DNA of 64,000 nt from Hyalella azteca (lineage: Eukaryota > Arthropoda > Malacostraca > Amphipoda > Hyalellidae), in assembly GCF_000764305.2 (NCBI RefSeq), contig NW_025942347.1:1-64000 (forward strand). The letters run 5' to 3'. Below are positions 26,069 through 39,452 of this stretch, piece after piece. Positions within the stretch are counted from its first letter, which is position 1. The number at the start of each line of letters is the position of its first letter. A program made the translations under genes and the position numbers. The notes beneath the pieces were generated by a model. The model was not told the origin of the DNA, made no database searches, and was given only the letters and a program-made list of their open reading frames with translations.

Positions 26069-27989
26069 ATGGCTAAAAAAATAGAAAAATGTAGGCGAAG
26101 TTTTTGATTATTTGCGTATTTTTCGACGAATCTTTGACCTCTACAAATTAATGCGAGCATGAAAAATGCTGAAAAGACGAACAATTAATCGAGATAAACC
26201 AATGTTATTAATTCAGATAAATTTGTAAACCGTTTATCATTTAGATTAATAGTACCATTGGTTTAATTGGTAACTATTTCAGTTGACGTAAAAATGTTCA
26301 AAAATATGAACATTAAATACAGCAGCTGCCTTAATTTACCTAAATCATATTTTTTTGCCCCGGAGGTCAGACCAGAAAATCGATGTGGAATTATGAGAAA
26401 TTAGGCTTTCCCCTCCCTCATCTAGCTGCCACTACCAGAATAAACAATTAAACGGGATAAGCAAAATGGAATTAAATCACACAATTATTGGACACAGTCG
26501 CACTTCTGCTTCTTAAATAAGATATAATTTTAGTACAAAAAATGATTAAAAATGCCCAGAAAAATTAAATTTTACCAACTGAATTCGATGTCGAACGCAG
26601 TCCATTGAATAATCCGATTCAGACTGGAATCACGGAAGGTTTCATATCAGAATCCATGCCTTGTAGAGTTGGATCTGAATCCCTCTGATCGCCCTTAATC
26701 CCTTAAAGGTTCTACACGAGCTCCACTCACTGGATTTGTGTCGTGACTTTGCTTTGCTTTCAGCGATAATTGCTTTGCTAGAAACTTCATTGAATTTTAT
26801 TATGTTCGGTGCATTGCTAAGTGGATTGGTGTTTATGTGTTTAAAGCGATTAGGCATGAGAAAGACTGGTTGTTAGAAATTCAGGGAATTGCAAAATGTA
26901 TAAATATTTTCATGCTGCATTTGAGTCTCACATTCATTGCTGTGCAACACTACAGATGTGTGAGTCGTCCTTTACAATATATTTGCATTTAAATTGAACA
27001 GCAATTCCATTCTCTCAGAACGGAATTGTCGACTGAAGGAACTCAGTGTTATGACAATTTAACTTGATGTTCATGCAGAAATTATATAATTTAATTTCAT
27101 TAGGTGCTGCATCAATAATTAATGGATAATATTGCGTATCTTTGCATTTTAAATTCACTTGTCGTCAATTAATCTAAACAACAACCACAAATATTCGAAG
27201 AGGCTGTGAAATATTATAGTGAAAATAGCTTCTATTTTATTCATACATTGAGCACTGACATAAAATTCATTATACATTTTAATACGGGGATTATTTCCCC
27301 GACTTTATATTGTTATTATTTCCCGGCACCGCTCTTCACATGAGATAATTTGCTTGGGTCTTCAGAGAATAGAGTTTATTTAAAACTTTTGCGGTAAGGC
27401 CAACTACATATACTTCTAAAAGCACGAAGACTTTATTTAATATGGACTGACTTAATTTTATGGTGATGCAAATAACCAGATTCAATTTGCTTTATGACAA
27501 CGTACACGATCCTAGAAAGATTTGTCACACCATTACTTTCTTATGATTAAGAATGCGATCTATCATTTCCACGAGTCGAATATTAACCAGAAACTTAAAA
27601 TGGGACACACAGGAATTTGTCATCGCAATAGCTGAATGCACTAACTTTTGTATGAATGCGATATTTGCAATCGTAAAAATTATTAATTCAATCTACATTA
27701 AGTGCTCACATCCTGAAAGAGGAATTTTATTGAACTCGTATTCTACCGGATAGATAAACATTTAACGTACACAATAACTCTTAAGAAACGTTTGCAAGCC
27801 TTAAATTTTAGTGCAGTGAAGCAAGAAAATTATGACTGCCTCTAAGGAGTGCCATTTTAAATTCGCCAAATAATACAATACAAGTTTTCATCTAGAGCGA
27901 CGTAATAAACATTTTACAGCCAAGCTTCCTGAAGAGGCTGCATTATTACACTTGCATAGGCTCGCTGCTAGCACCCTTAAGGGCGAGGC
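26069..27989. other. No supported gene
   Basis: AT-rich, with short frames only. No repeat structure beyond simple AT tracts was noticed. Confidence 0.5.
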
Positions 27990-28107
27990 TCTAAACTGCT
28001 TGGCCCTTAATAACATTTTTCCTCAACTTGATCCATGAAGAGAACTTGCCTGCGTCATACGTTGTGCTGCGTAGACCGATTCCGGGATTTACAAGTCGAC
28101 TTCTCAA
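27990..28107 (+). repeat. Dispersed repeat, copy 2 (about 118 bp)
   Basis: Partner of the copy at 21397-21515, in the same orientation about 6.6 kb away. The longest shared blocks are atgaagagaacttg, acgttgtgctgc and aagtcgactt. Confidence 0.65.
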
Positions 28108-31100
28108 TGGCTGGCTCCATAAAATTCGAATAATAATGTTTTGCATCTATGAAATCTCAATAGTGTATCTCACGTGCCAAAAATATGCGTTGCATCCTAA
28201 TTTTTAGAACGGTAGTGGAAATTCAATCAAATGAGGTGACATTTAGCGTTAATTTTCTTGCAGTGTAACAAATGAGAGGCAAAATTACTTAAAATGATTT
28301 TTAACGGCATAAATCGAAAGCATAAGAAACGAAAAAATCGAAAGGCGTAAATCGAACGGCATATAATAGAAAATTTTTCATGATGCCCTAAATTTATATT
28401 TACAACAGCAACCATTTAATTATGTTCATTCAGAATTTACACCGAGGTTATTGATTCGCTGGCAAGGTTGCATATCATTATTCAGTTACTGGATCTTAGT
28501 AGTTTCAGTCTTTTTTATATTTTGTTTTAGAATCCGTGATTTTCATTTGGATTTAGTACCCACGTACTAAAAAAAAATTAGCCAGTTCATTCGAATTTTG
28601 GGCGCTGGATTTCATTTTGAGTTTTGTACAAAAAATTAGTCCCTCCTAATAAAAGGCATTGGAAAAATAAAATATAATTACCATATAAACACAAAAAAAT
28701 CCAAGCACTGGAAGCAAACATTTTTATGTAGTGTAACATGAAATTCGTTATACGTAAATGGGCAATAATATTATTTTTTGTTAACATCCATATCGAATTA
28801 AATGATTCCACGAATATTAACAATAATTAGTCAGAGCAAACAAATTCAGGTAGTGAAGTAATATTAAAACTTACGACAGCATAAACAAATATTTTGTTCT
28901 ACTCGCCAATTACTATATTTAGAACGAAATTGAATAATTTTAATTCAATTAAATGAGGATAAAGTTTGAAGGTAATCAAGACTGGCGACCACTGTAATGC
29001 ACATTCCCCCCAGCGCGATTGAAGTTGTTAAGTTGATCACCGGGACTGAATTTTAACTTAGTTGATTAGGCACACCAAATTGCCGTTATACTGGAGAACT
29101 TTCTTAATTGTGATGGAGGGAATTAAAACTTTTAAATGGCAGCCGTTAAAATCTATTCAAAGTAATTTAGATCAGGGTTTTCGACAGTTTAGAGCAATGC
29201 TGGAGTTAGTCATTCTCAGAGTATAAACTGGATTGTTTTAATTGTACGTGTTTCAATAGAAGATAAATGTATGTTACTCAGGGCATTATAAAAGGCTAAC
29301 ATAAAGTATTGAGTAGAAAATACCTTCAGACAAACTGAAAAGGCTTGTAGTTAACTATAGGATTTAATTTTGCTACACTGTACAAGATACTCACTAAAGC
29401 ACGTTCCGGTAGGTTTGCTTCGATTGTGCAATAAGTTCCGTTTTCCAGGCCAATCAGTTTGTTATTACTATATCATTTGTCTGTTTCAATTGTAAAACGT
29501 GCTCGTTCCATCCTTACAATATGCTTTTTCCTTTATTACAACCTGTTGGAAATTCTCCCAGAAAATCAAATACATCCCAAGCAGAAACTGTAACCGCCAA
29601 AGCCAGTAAGCCTCTTCAGTTTATTCAATATCAGCGAAAGAAACAACCATTATTGTTGTTTTTATATAAATTCTGTTAATCTTTAGAGCCACAACCACAT
29701 CATAATCTCCCTCGTCAGCTCCAGTCGTGCGATCTAATTTTTCGTGACTTGCCTCTTGTGTTGTTATTGGCAATGCATTTTTTGCATTGTTTCGCCCACG
29801 CCAGCCTTGTATCTATCTAGGATTTAGTAAAATTTATTTATCTTAGATTTATAATGTAAATAAATTCGTTCATGTCAAATTTTCTCTGTAATGTTAGATT
29901 TACCAATTTATTCAGTTAACGCATTTCAAGCCGGCTGATGGATTTTTACTCTGCCAGCGTCGGAATGCTCCGGGAGTTTGCACCGCAGCGTTACACCTGT
30001 GCGGAGCTTGGAAGCATGTTGTGCTTTGTCATGCTTCTCATGCCACATGGTTATGTTGAACTTATAACTCTGTCTGCCGCTGAATAAAGACCTTTACTGT
30101 TTCCTATGCTAAGTTTAAGTGAACCATATAAGAATTTTTACAGAACCAAATTATGAATCTAATTTGAAATTTGAAACTTCATTCAGTATACTACTGAAGA
30201 GATACCAGTATACTGACGAGTGCTGGAACGAGCACTCGTCTCATTCCAGCCACTAATAATACGTAATGAGCCTATCTTCTGAAGCATTTATCACATCTGT
30301 AGTTACTTGCACATTATCATCATCATCTTAGATATCCACAACAGCCGCCTAAGCCTATCAGTAGCGTCAACAATAGACATCCATAGAAGCAGTGGGAACC
30401 AGACAAGCAGCGGCATCTGCTGCTGCAATTACAGAGCGACCTACTCAAGTGAGTTAGCAATGCAGCAGCAGTTTAGATCTGCATAACATGAGGCATATCT
30501 CAAGCGTTTGGTCTGAAGCAAGTTCATTGCTCGTTTACATTATCACTTAGCGCCATGCATTTGTCATGTGTTGGATCGATTGCCATGTATATCCCCTTAG
30601 TAAAAAGCGTGGGAAAAATGTCACCGACATGAATTTTATGGATCCAAAATCGAAAATCATTGGAAGGTTCAAATCATCAAAATTTTATTTAAAATCCATT
30701 GAAAGTTTTGGAGCCAGCGCATGGTAACATTAATTATTAATTTATTACAAATATCAAAGAGTATCTTGCACACAAATTAACTGTAAATTCATGGAGCATA
30801 CGAGACTTGAAATTATTTACGACGGCATCACAGATACACTGCGACACAAATTCACAAATGAATAACAACTCTAGGTTTTTCTGTAACATTACTAACTGCA
30901 GCATGTACATAGCTGCTGTTTAGTTCACAGTGCACAAATTCAGACCACGAAGAGGCAGTAATTATCACGTGACAGTCTAATTTTCGCGCCTAAGAGCACC
31001 GTTGACACTAGGAGCAACGAGGACCATTTTTCTTGAGTGTCACCATAAATTACGCGCAAAACAACGATAGTAATTGGGCTCAATGATGCCAATAATTTTG

Positions 31101-32400
31101 GGGCTGACAGAGCAAGGGTCTCCAAGATAAGATATAAGCGTTCATGGCTCAGCCAGAATACTAACAATCCTGCCTGATTGCCTGTCACTCTAATTTTGCA
31201 GCTACGGAAAATAGCGTTCAGATGAATCGCACAGATAACTTAATTTATGTTCAAGACAATATACTGCATGCATGACAGCTGAGTGCGCTGCTTGCGATTG
31301 AGATCGAAATAAATTTTCGAAACACTTCAATGCCCGATTTTATAGGGAGAGGATGTTACAGGGTGAAAATTTGCGAATAATTTTACATCAAAGGCAAATG
31401 AAATCGATAAAATTAGACAGTTTCGTAAGGTTTTACATCAGAGGCGTTAAAATTAAAGTTGAGCAATTAAAAAATTATTTAAATATTAAATTAATTAAAA
31501 GCAATTTAAAACAATTAAAAAGTTGAGCATTTTGGCAATTTAGTATTGTTTTGGAAATTTTTTAATGAATTACTTCAACGGCATTATCGATATATCATGG
31601 AATAAAAAATTTAAATTAATAAAATATCTGTATTTATTTGACCACCTGATGAATCGAAGAAACCAATCTCCAGCTCATCCTATATCCTATGTTACATGTT
31701 CATGATTCCAAGAACTGGATATTCAAACTTTTAGCGGAAATCTATCGCAAGTGCCTCCATAATATTTTAAATATTCATTACATTTTTTTAAGCGAATGAC
31801 ATTCAATGATATTCGAAATGTTCTATCTTTCTTAAAAGAAGGCTTTTTTTACAGTAAGATCAACTCATAACACCTGTCACAATTTTTTATAGTCAGTGCC
31901 TCAATAGTCTATACATATTCGAAGTCCATGTAAAAGGATAAATTTAGAATAAATTGCTATAATTTTATGATGCATTATTAGTCAAAGTTTGTTAATCTGG
32001 AGCTAGAAATACCCAAGGGCTGATCATCCCAACTTACTTGATACTTATTGTGTTATGTCGTCACCTGAGAGTGGAATTGTATATAAATCGACATTCAGAA
32101 GTAGGGTCAGGCTGGCAAAAAAAAATCACTTATGTATGTGTCAATTATATTTAAAAATATAACCCAGGTTTTCTTCAAATTGAAAAACGGTATTAAAAAC
32201 GGTCGAAGTGAATTTTCAAGCAAAATGAAGTTTCGAAAGAGTCTTCCTTAAATTAACGCATTTAATGTTACTCTAAATTGCGCTATATTATGATCATATG
32301 AACTATTAACAATATCCGATAACCGGGTCTCTCTTAATTATAATTGAATGACTGCAGAATTAGACGAGAGGCATTGTTTATATGACCAGCTCGAAAAGTT
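28108..32400. other. No supported gene; one hairpin at 30215-30240
   Basis: Mostly AT-rich. A 10-bp perfect stem (GACGAGTGCT and AGCACTCGTC) with a 6-base loop lies at 30215-30240. GC-richer patches around 29930-30080 and 30330-30490 have no coherent frame. The 82-codon minus-strand frame at 30940-31188 is unrecognised. Confidence 0.45.
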
Positions 32401-32409
32401 GCAATATTT

Positions 32410-32700
32410 CAACGGGTGAAGTAGCGGAGTAGCTGCCACTATATACCTGTGGGACTTCAACAAAAATCTCCGATGGACTCACCACCAAAGCTTTTATCAG
32501 ACGCCCACCATCGTCGGTCGGTGTTAAGCGTAGTGATTGTGTTCAAGGGAACTCGTAAGTGTTTATCGCTAGTCTCATTGCGGGCCGAATATCGGGGGCT
32601 GGGGGAAATAGATCTGCTCTCAGAACTGTTATCGGACGTAGCCAAATTATCGTTCTCGCAAACAGGTCCTTGAGCGTAAACACCTGTGTGCCTGGTAAGT
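32410..32700. other. GC-rich, CpG-containing island with open frames on both strands; possible unrecognised exon
   Basis: The segment stands out from the AT-rich surroundings. On the plus strand a 75-codon frame (32449-32673) is followed by a textbook donor (cctg|gtaagta, junction about 32692). Its stop lies before the donor, so if used this would be a 5' UTR or a different frame. On the minus strand a frame is open from beyond 32690 to a TGA just left of 32457 and reads a Ser-, Asp- and Arg-rich peptide containing RYSARNETSDKHLRV. I do not recognise either product, and the strand is undecided. Confidence 0.25.
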
Positions 32701-35700
32701 AACTCTAGTCTAATGTTTTATAAACAGACAATAGTTAATAATCGTCTGACACTTGTGTGGCTAACTGGACTGAATTCTTATTCTAACACCAATCGTATTG
32801 AAACTTTATTAATTTTGATGCATTCCGCCGGACTCATTTCATTATATTAAAATGTGCTAACAAGATTTAAAACAAACGTTTAACCCTTTCAAATTGAATA
32901 CAAATTAAAGAGTTACCGGTAATTTAGCTAGCTAGAATACGTAAGAACACGTGAAATACAATATTTTTTTATCAACCCTGAGCATCATAGTTTAAAATCA
33001 ATCGTTTATCAAAAGAAACTATTGCTAAAAAGGGAGCATATGCAGTAAAATAATTTAAAACGGAATCGTGGAAGTTGATTCGCCACAAAAAAGAAATTTG
33101 ACTAGCAGTCAAGACAGTTCGTTTTTTAGAACGCACATCTGATTTGTAAACTAATAAGGAAATAGGCAACTCTAGTAATAGCTTCGAAAACCAGTCACCT
33201 GATTCATTATAAATTTTTGGTAAACTTGAAACAAATAACCAAACTCCAGAACAAAATAAAAAATCCGGCTTTGCTTGAGGTGATAATGGAGAAAGAAGTA
33301 ATTAGGATTCTTTTTTACTGCATCGGTACTTCAAATTTGATTGTTCCGAAGAGAGATTACGTATATAATTCTTTTGGTAAGGAAAATTTTTTCAATGCAG
33401 GCTATGGTTGATTGCCGAATTTTGGAAAATAGATGACGCGAGCTTCGTACTGTCATTCGTACTTAAAACTTATCTGTCATTCTCGATTTCAAGGATTACT
33501 TAAATTTGCTAATACTCGATTTAATGCACTACCGCGTTTGTTTTGATGTAAGTCCTAATTCGGAGATTATTCATTACAGAAATTTTTTATGTAAAAGAAA
33601 TGACTGAAGATTCGCCGAAAAAAATGACCATCAAACGAAGAATCCAAATTCTACATTATTGAAATCTGAAATATTTTATCAAAAATATTGATTTTATTGC
33701 ATCACATTATATCACCAGTCAAGTTCACATTATAAACCAAATATTTAAGCTATACTGTAAATTTGTGTATCATTTAATGTTCTTTAATCCTAAAATAAGA
33801 TTTTAACTACATCACAAAAACAAAATCTGATTTATTTATTCGAGTCGAAACTTTTTGCCTGATATTTTTGGGGTTATCTTCCGGTACCGCCAGTCGCCGT
33901 TTAGGTCGATAAAAAAGCAATGGAGTGACTTTTTTTCGGGCCTTGCATCGTTCTTCTTTCGCCAACAAGCTCCGGTGAGATTCCAGTTAGGGAGGAAATC
34001 TTTAGTTACATTAGCTGAAAAAGGTTCTGCAAGATGATTCGTCGATGATAAATAGTCGGTAGAATTGCAGACTGGTTAAATTTAGGTTAAAAGTATAATT
34101 TAAAAAATTTGAATATTAGTGAGAAGAAGATTATGAAGCAAGAAAATTTATGTACATGCAAACGAAGATGAATACAATGCACGAAAGCAGAGAAAAAGAA
34201 GAAGTGACAGCTAAATCAATGTGAAGGGAGCAGCAGAAAGAGTATTTGCATGTTCGGATCAAGTATTATCCATTTCGCTTTATGATATACACGTTATCAT
34301 GAAATAGTTTTGGGCATTGATTTGCTGGCTGAAATAGATACAAATCACGTTCCCGTGCATCATATAATCCTTCTCAATTCAATTCTTAAATGAATGTAAA
34401 CTGAAAATTTTTAGGAATTTCCTAAAAATGCTCTCAAAGGCCGTTACATGCTGCAGCGCAGCTCAGAAAAGAATGCACGCAGCAAGGCCACGGCCAGACG
34501 AGGCATTTCCGTTTTGTGTGGCGCAAAATAACGTTAACGATACATCAACTTGTCCAGTTCCGGCTTTTGGAAAAACCGTAAAGGATCAGGAACGATGAAT
34601 TGCAGACCGCTGGCACAATCCTCTCAGATCCCCGACGAAACAAAGAGAAAATCGTCCGACGAATGGGGTAGCCTGGCTGATTTTAGGCGTAATTTTTCAA
34701 GCTGAAGAATAGGAAATTTTCACGGTCAAATCGAATTGCCAAGTAACGTTTCAGTTGCACGAGATTGAATGTATCGGGGTCTTAATTTACGTTTATATCA
34801 GTTTAACGGAATTTATTACAACATATGATACGAGATATTTTTTCACACTTCATTTCTTACGGCATGTATTAAATTCCGTATCAAATTTCCTACACACAAT
34901 AATGTACGGCCAACTCTTTTTCGTCGGTTGCTTGCAATCAAGCTGCATTTCAAGGAAAACTGGGTGCTAACGAAATTCACGTTTATGACTCTTGAATTAA
35001 GAATTCTTGAAGTATCAGAAATAAGTTTGAATGATGTGCGTGGAAGCTCTGCAGATTTTTATTAGCAAATTATTGTAAATGATTTTAAATAACACATGGA
35101 GTGAATAAAAGATTTTAGTTGTCTTACTTAATTCCCTATTTACAACATAGAATATTAATCCGAATTTTCTGCCAAGAAAACTACTTGACGATTTATTCCG
35201 CCCAAGCTTCAGGTACGTAAAATATTCCCGACATGGAAATATTATTTCGTGCCCTTCAAAGTGAAGAATGCCTGCATAGAGTCTTTATTTCTTCATTTAT
35301 AAATCAAGTTTGAGCATCTCCTCTGCAGAGAGAAGATCACGTCATAAATCCTAGCATGACGGCGACGTTGCTAAAGGAGAAGCTGTGGTAAAGAACTGCC
35401 GTCCTAACAAGAACAAGGAGCCTGTAATAAGACTTGCTTACACTTCCTCAGGGAAGTACGATGAAAGTGTAAGCTGAATTTACTCAGGCCTTGCTTGGCT
35501 GTGGTCGTAGAAATGCTCATTTCGTTTTTATTAGCGCTGCTGACGAGGGACTACGAACTTTTTGGTACACACATGTTGCTAAATGAAGATATGGTTTTTT
35601 TCCGCTCTAAATATCAATACTACGTTATTAAATTGAACATAAATGCTTTTAAAGTGAGATCAACAGCTAAGGTTTTAGAGATAAATAATAAGTTTTTATT

Positions 35701-36566
35701 TGAATAAGAGAAATTACCAGTGGGGAAAACCAGTCAAAATACTAGTAGAATTGCAGTGCATTCAGTGGATGTAATCAACTGCAGACAACACCGTTGACGC
35801 ATTCGCTCCCGGTCAAAAATACAAGGCGTTTTGGAGATGTGTTAAGGTAGATTAAGTCCGAAACGCATGAATGAGACACCCTGGTAACATTTCCGCAATG
35901 TCAACGAAGTTTCCACCTTTGAAGCGCGCTCTTTCGCTCTTGAGCTGCAAGCGGGATGTGTCTTGGCCATACTGATTAAATCCAAAATCTGGTAAATTCT
36001 TATTATTTTTTTCTATTTTTTTTATCTTTCATTATCGTTGACGCAGTTTAATTATATGTCAGGTTTCGGCTGTAGTGGTTTCAATGACACGTGAGGTTTT
36101 CGATCTAGCAATAAGAATAATTTCGTTATTGCTGCACTTACTATCAGACATTAGTGTGTTGAAACACGAAATTACTAGCATTTGATAACAAACACAAAAT
36201 CGTTCTCTTGCTATTTTTAGCACGCGGCAGTTTGAAAGAATTAGCTACCGGATGAAAAACCATCAAAATCAGGAAACACACACTTCATCATTCCTATTTA
36301 TGTAATTCTGAAATTCAAATATTTACGTCGTGTTGTAATATTTTTCTTCTTCCCTGATTAAATAGAAAATACTTAAAACTCACTTCATTTCGAATCTCCT
36401 CGTCCGAAACGGCTTTGAATAAATTTTCTATCTCCTGTGCAAACATGGAAATAATAGTCAAAGTATCTGCTGGCATCGGCGCAATCTTCTTCTATTGGTA
36501 TCTTAAAAAAATGTTTCTCTACTATAGAGGCTACGGGAACGGAGCAATCCATCAATTTATGATAAA
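32701..36566. other. No supported gene
   Basis: AT-rich. A GC-richer patch at 34430-34680 has stops in all frames. The frames at 35495-35707 and 33855-34037 are unrecognised. The plus-strand frame at 36415-36807 (130 codons) and the minus-strand one at 36552-36890 overlap a dispersed repeat (next entry), so they are probably repeat-derived or chance. Confidence 0.45.
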
Positions 36567-36662
36567 ATACGTTTCTAAGAATATAGAAGCAATGAAGCCA
36601 AGCAAGTTCACCGTACCTCCAATGAGACCTCCAATGTCAGAGACCAGCTCCATCATCAGTTC
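36567..36662 (-). repeat. Dispersed repeat with degenerate hammerhead-like core, copy 1
   Basis: On the minus strand the copy reads gaactgatgatggagctggt and then diverges. It keeps blocks in common with the copy at 37738 (ggtgaa, ttgcttggc and ttcattgcttc-type strings). The CTGATGA box is intact (complement around 36651-36659) but the GAAAC box is lost to a local rearrangement. It lies inside open frames on both strands, which are therefore suspect. Confidence 0.55.
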
Positions 36663-37737
36663 AAAAAAAACAAGTTCAATCAGAAAAAAAATCCAACGAA
36701 GCACGAAATATGAGCTTCTAACTGTTCTGATTGTATTTATAGTTTTATATATTTTTGAACTGATTACGGAGCCGTTCTCCGGAAAGTTTTCATTAAAATT
36801 ATATTGAACTTGAATGACGTTTTCTTTAATTTTAAATTCTTCATCAACTTGCAAGCAAAGAAGGATAATGACGTAAGGACTTAAACACATTTTTAAGAAT
36901 GAAATTAATATAAATTTAACAGCATAATGCCTATAGAGAAGCCGGTCGAATTAACCAGGTGCAGTGGAGATTCGGGACATTCTGTCATGTGCTTCGACTC
37001 CACGGCAACACGACTAACTTCCATGAGAGCTTCCGCCTCACTAACATGTCTAACATGTCTGTCTATATACGTAGCAGCATTGTATGGGCTGTTACAGGCG
37101 CGTTATCGCCGTACGCACGGTCTGTGACACTTTTTAAATGGCCAACAGTTGTACGTGTGTGATTTCACGGCCTCTTTTCGAGAACAGCGATTTGTCAGCG
37201 TAAGCTGGACTACTTTTGGGCGAGGCGGCCAGTCGCCGTCTCCGGGCTTGTGATCGTCTGTCTCGTCCAAAATCACCGGCCAAATGGCCTCGATTTTTGA
37301 CTGGGCTAGCCTGAATATCTGTCAACGAAATCAAGCACGAGGGCTATAATTTTAATTTCGCAAAATCCTTGCAAATTTATGAATGCAATATCAAAGAAAT
37401 TTCCAGTTATTATTGAGAAAATTTATACTGGTTAAGCTCTAATAAAAATAATGGCATTGAGTAATAATGCTGAAACTAATTTCTCGTGAATTATCGTGCA
37501 ATGAAATTTTTGTATTACACAGAAACTGTGAAAATATAAGTACAGAGAATTATTGAATCTTGAACAATCCTTGGAATCTTTAGTGGAACAAACCATTGCA
37601 CTCGAGTATTATGTATACAAAATTTGTTAGATGAGATTTAAAAAATTTTCTCGCTGAATCTAAAAAATTAAAATTTTTATCAATATGGTTTTAATCAAAC
37701 TTCAAACTTTTTTAAGATCTTCTTTAGCAAACCATAT
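36663..37737. other. No supported gene; GC-rich patch 36930-37320
   Basis: The patch at 36930-37320 is distinctly GC-richer and holds several 60-70-codon frames on both strands (for example 37134-37334 minus, Arg-rich). None is recognisable. It could be an exon or a decayed mobile element. Confidence 0.3.
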
Positions 37738-37838
37738 TTAAAGAAATTTTCAAGGAATTTAAAAGCAAAGAAAACGCCAAGAAAATTCACCATATCGATA
37801 TTGAAAACGTTTCGGAGTCCAGCTCCATCATCAGTTCG
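37738..37838 (-). repeat. Dispersed repeat with hammerhead-ribozyme-like core, copy 2 (best preserved)
   Basis: On the minus strand the order is CTGATGA, a hairpin-capable stretch tGGAGctggaCTCC, then GAAAC (complement at 37809-37834). CUGAUGA, a short stem II and GAAA is the catalytic-core layout of hammerhead ribozymes, which are known from the terminal repeats of Penelope-like elements. Stem III and the cleavage site are not evident, so activity is unlikely. The copy is related to those at 36567 and 46368. Confidence 0.5.
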
Positions 37839-39175
37839 ACTAAACTAAAAATGAATAAAATCACATTAAAAATCAAAATTCAAAGACAGACATAAAACCT
37901 AAATAAGATCTAACATTATATCGAAATCAACAGGACTAGTTTAGATCAACTTAGGCCTAGGGGTTCGACAAGAATATAAAATCCTAGCGATTTACTATTT
38001 CCAGATTATATGAGATAAACGCATTATTGAGACATGGTTTTCGTTTGAAGATATGTAGAGACTCCAAAATTCTCAAATCCGAGCACCCAGAAGTGGAACC
38101 GAGTATCCTGAAATCACTCTCAGATACAATTTTCTTGGCGTTTTATTTGCGTTTAAATTCCTTGTGAACTTGCGATAATCCTGTATCCTCTGGATTTTAA
38201 CTTTGAAGGCAACAATAGTATACAAGGTATTATTTTATTCGTGAATAATATCTTATAGTTATTTAAGAAAAAATTCTCAACAAATTATTTTTTCATTTCA
38301 GGGATAGCGAGGCACCAATTTGCCGCGCTCAACTAAAAAATTTTCCTGCTCTCTTGTCGTTATTCAACGACATTCCCAATATTCAACTTTTAAAGAATGA
38401 AAAATTGAAAACAATCACATTATACGCACGATTTAGAGATATTTTTCACGCGGAATAAAATAACAATTTGAAGCTAACTGAGCCCTCGGATGGTCGTTGC
38501 TTTTCAAGACTTTCAGAGAGAATTTGTGTAGCGGCATAATTGCATGGCAGGAATCAAATGGAAATTATATTGGCCAAAAATTTCTGACAAATAGCTTGTC
38601 TGAAGACAAAAATCTTGTCCCAAAAATTGTAAAATTGTGTTGAAGAATATCCCCAAAATTATGCGCGATAAGCTAATTTGTCAGAAGTTCCGATATGTGA
38701 ACTGAATATAAAAATAATTGGGAAGGAAAAGAAAATATGTAATTGGAGTTGTAAACAATGTTCGCTTGTAAGTAATGTATTAACCACATACACGACTGGA
38801 CGGTCTTCAAATTTCATACTGGAAATAAGTTCATGAAAACTCCATATAAGTTTAATTCATGTTATAGAATTGTTAAAGAAAGTCAACTAAATCGAAGCAT
38901 AAGACACAAATTTTTCATTTATAAAAGAGTCTTGAGCTTTGAACAAATTAACTGGTTTTTATAACGTACTTATCTTTTCTATTAAAAGCGACTTTAATGA
39001 AGCTTCAAATGTATCTAAGTTACAGCATGAAAAGCTCTGAGTTATATACTCATAAAATTAAGTGTTAATTTGTGTAGACGCTCGCGAGCTTACTCCAAGG
39101 TTTTGGTGTTTGGTGCTTCGCATTGGCCACAGCAGGAACCGAAGTCATGCAGCGTGATAGTCGTCACAGGTTCTT
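37839..39175. other. No supported gene
   Basis: AT-rich with no notable frame or repeat. Confidence 0.5.
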
Positions 39176-39285
39176 TTTAGCACATTTTCTCATTTACGGA
39201 AAAAAGGCGCTAATATGCTCGCCATGTCCGCCAGTCCGTCTGTCTGTCCATCTGTCTGTCCGTCTGTCTATCCGTCTGTCTGTCC

Positions 39286-39321
<36 letters not shown>

Positions 39322-39452
39322 GCCCGTCTGTCCGTCTGTCTGTCCGTCTGTCCGTCTGTCTGTCTGTCTGCCTGTCCGTTCATGACTTCACGTTTTCGTC
39401 GACGAGAAAATGTGCTCTCTGTCACTCACTGCAGTGAGTACTGAGTTATATA
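39176..39452 (+). mobile_element. Microsatellite-bearing inverted-repeat element, copy 3
   Basis: Same order as copy 2: tttagcacattttctc, gctcgccatgtcc, about 150 bp of GTCT/GTCC microsatellite (39232-39382), gacttcacgttttcgtcga, cgagaaaatgtgctctctg, tcactcactgcagtgagtac and tgagttatat. This copy has the longest microsatellite and a mostly 4-bp GTCT unit, whereas copy 2 has an 8-bp unit. The repeat therefore evolves independently inside a fixed frame. Confidence 0.8.

Noticed and set aside
36415..36890. 130-codon plus-strand and 112-codon minus-strand frames with hydrophobic stretches
   Set aside because: They overlap each other and a dispersed repeat whose other copies are not open; composition is AT-driven.
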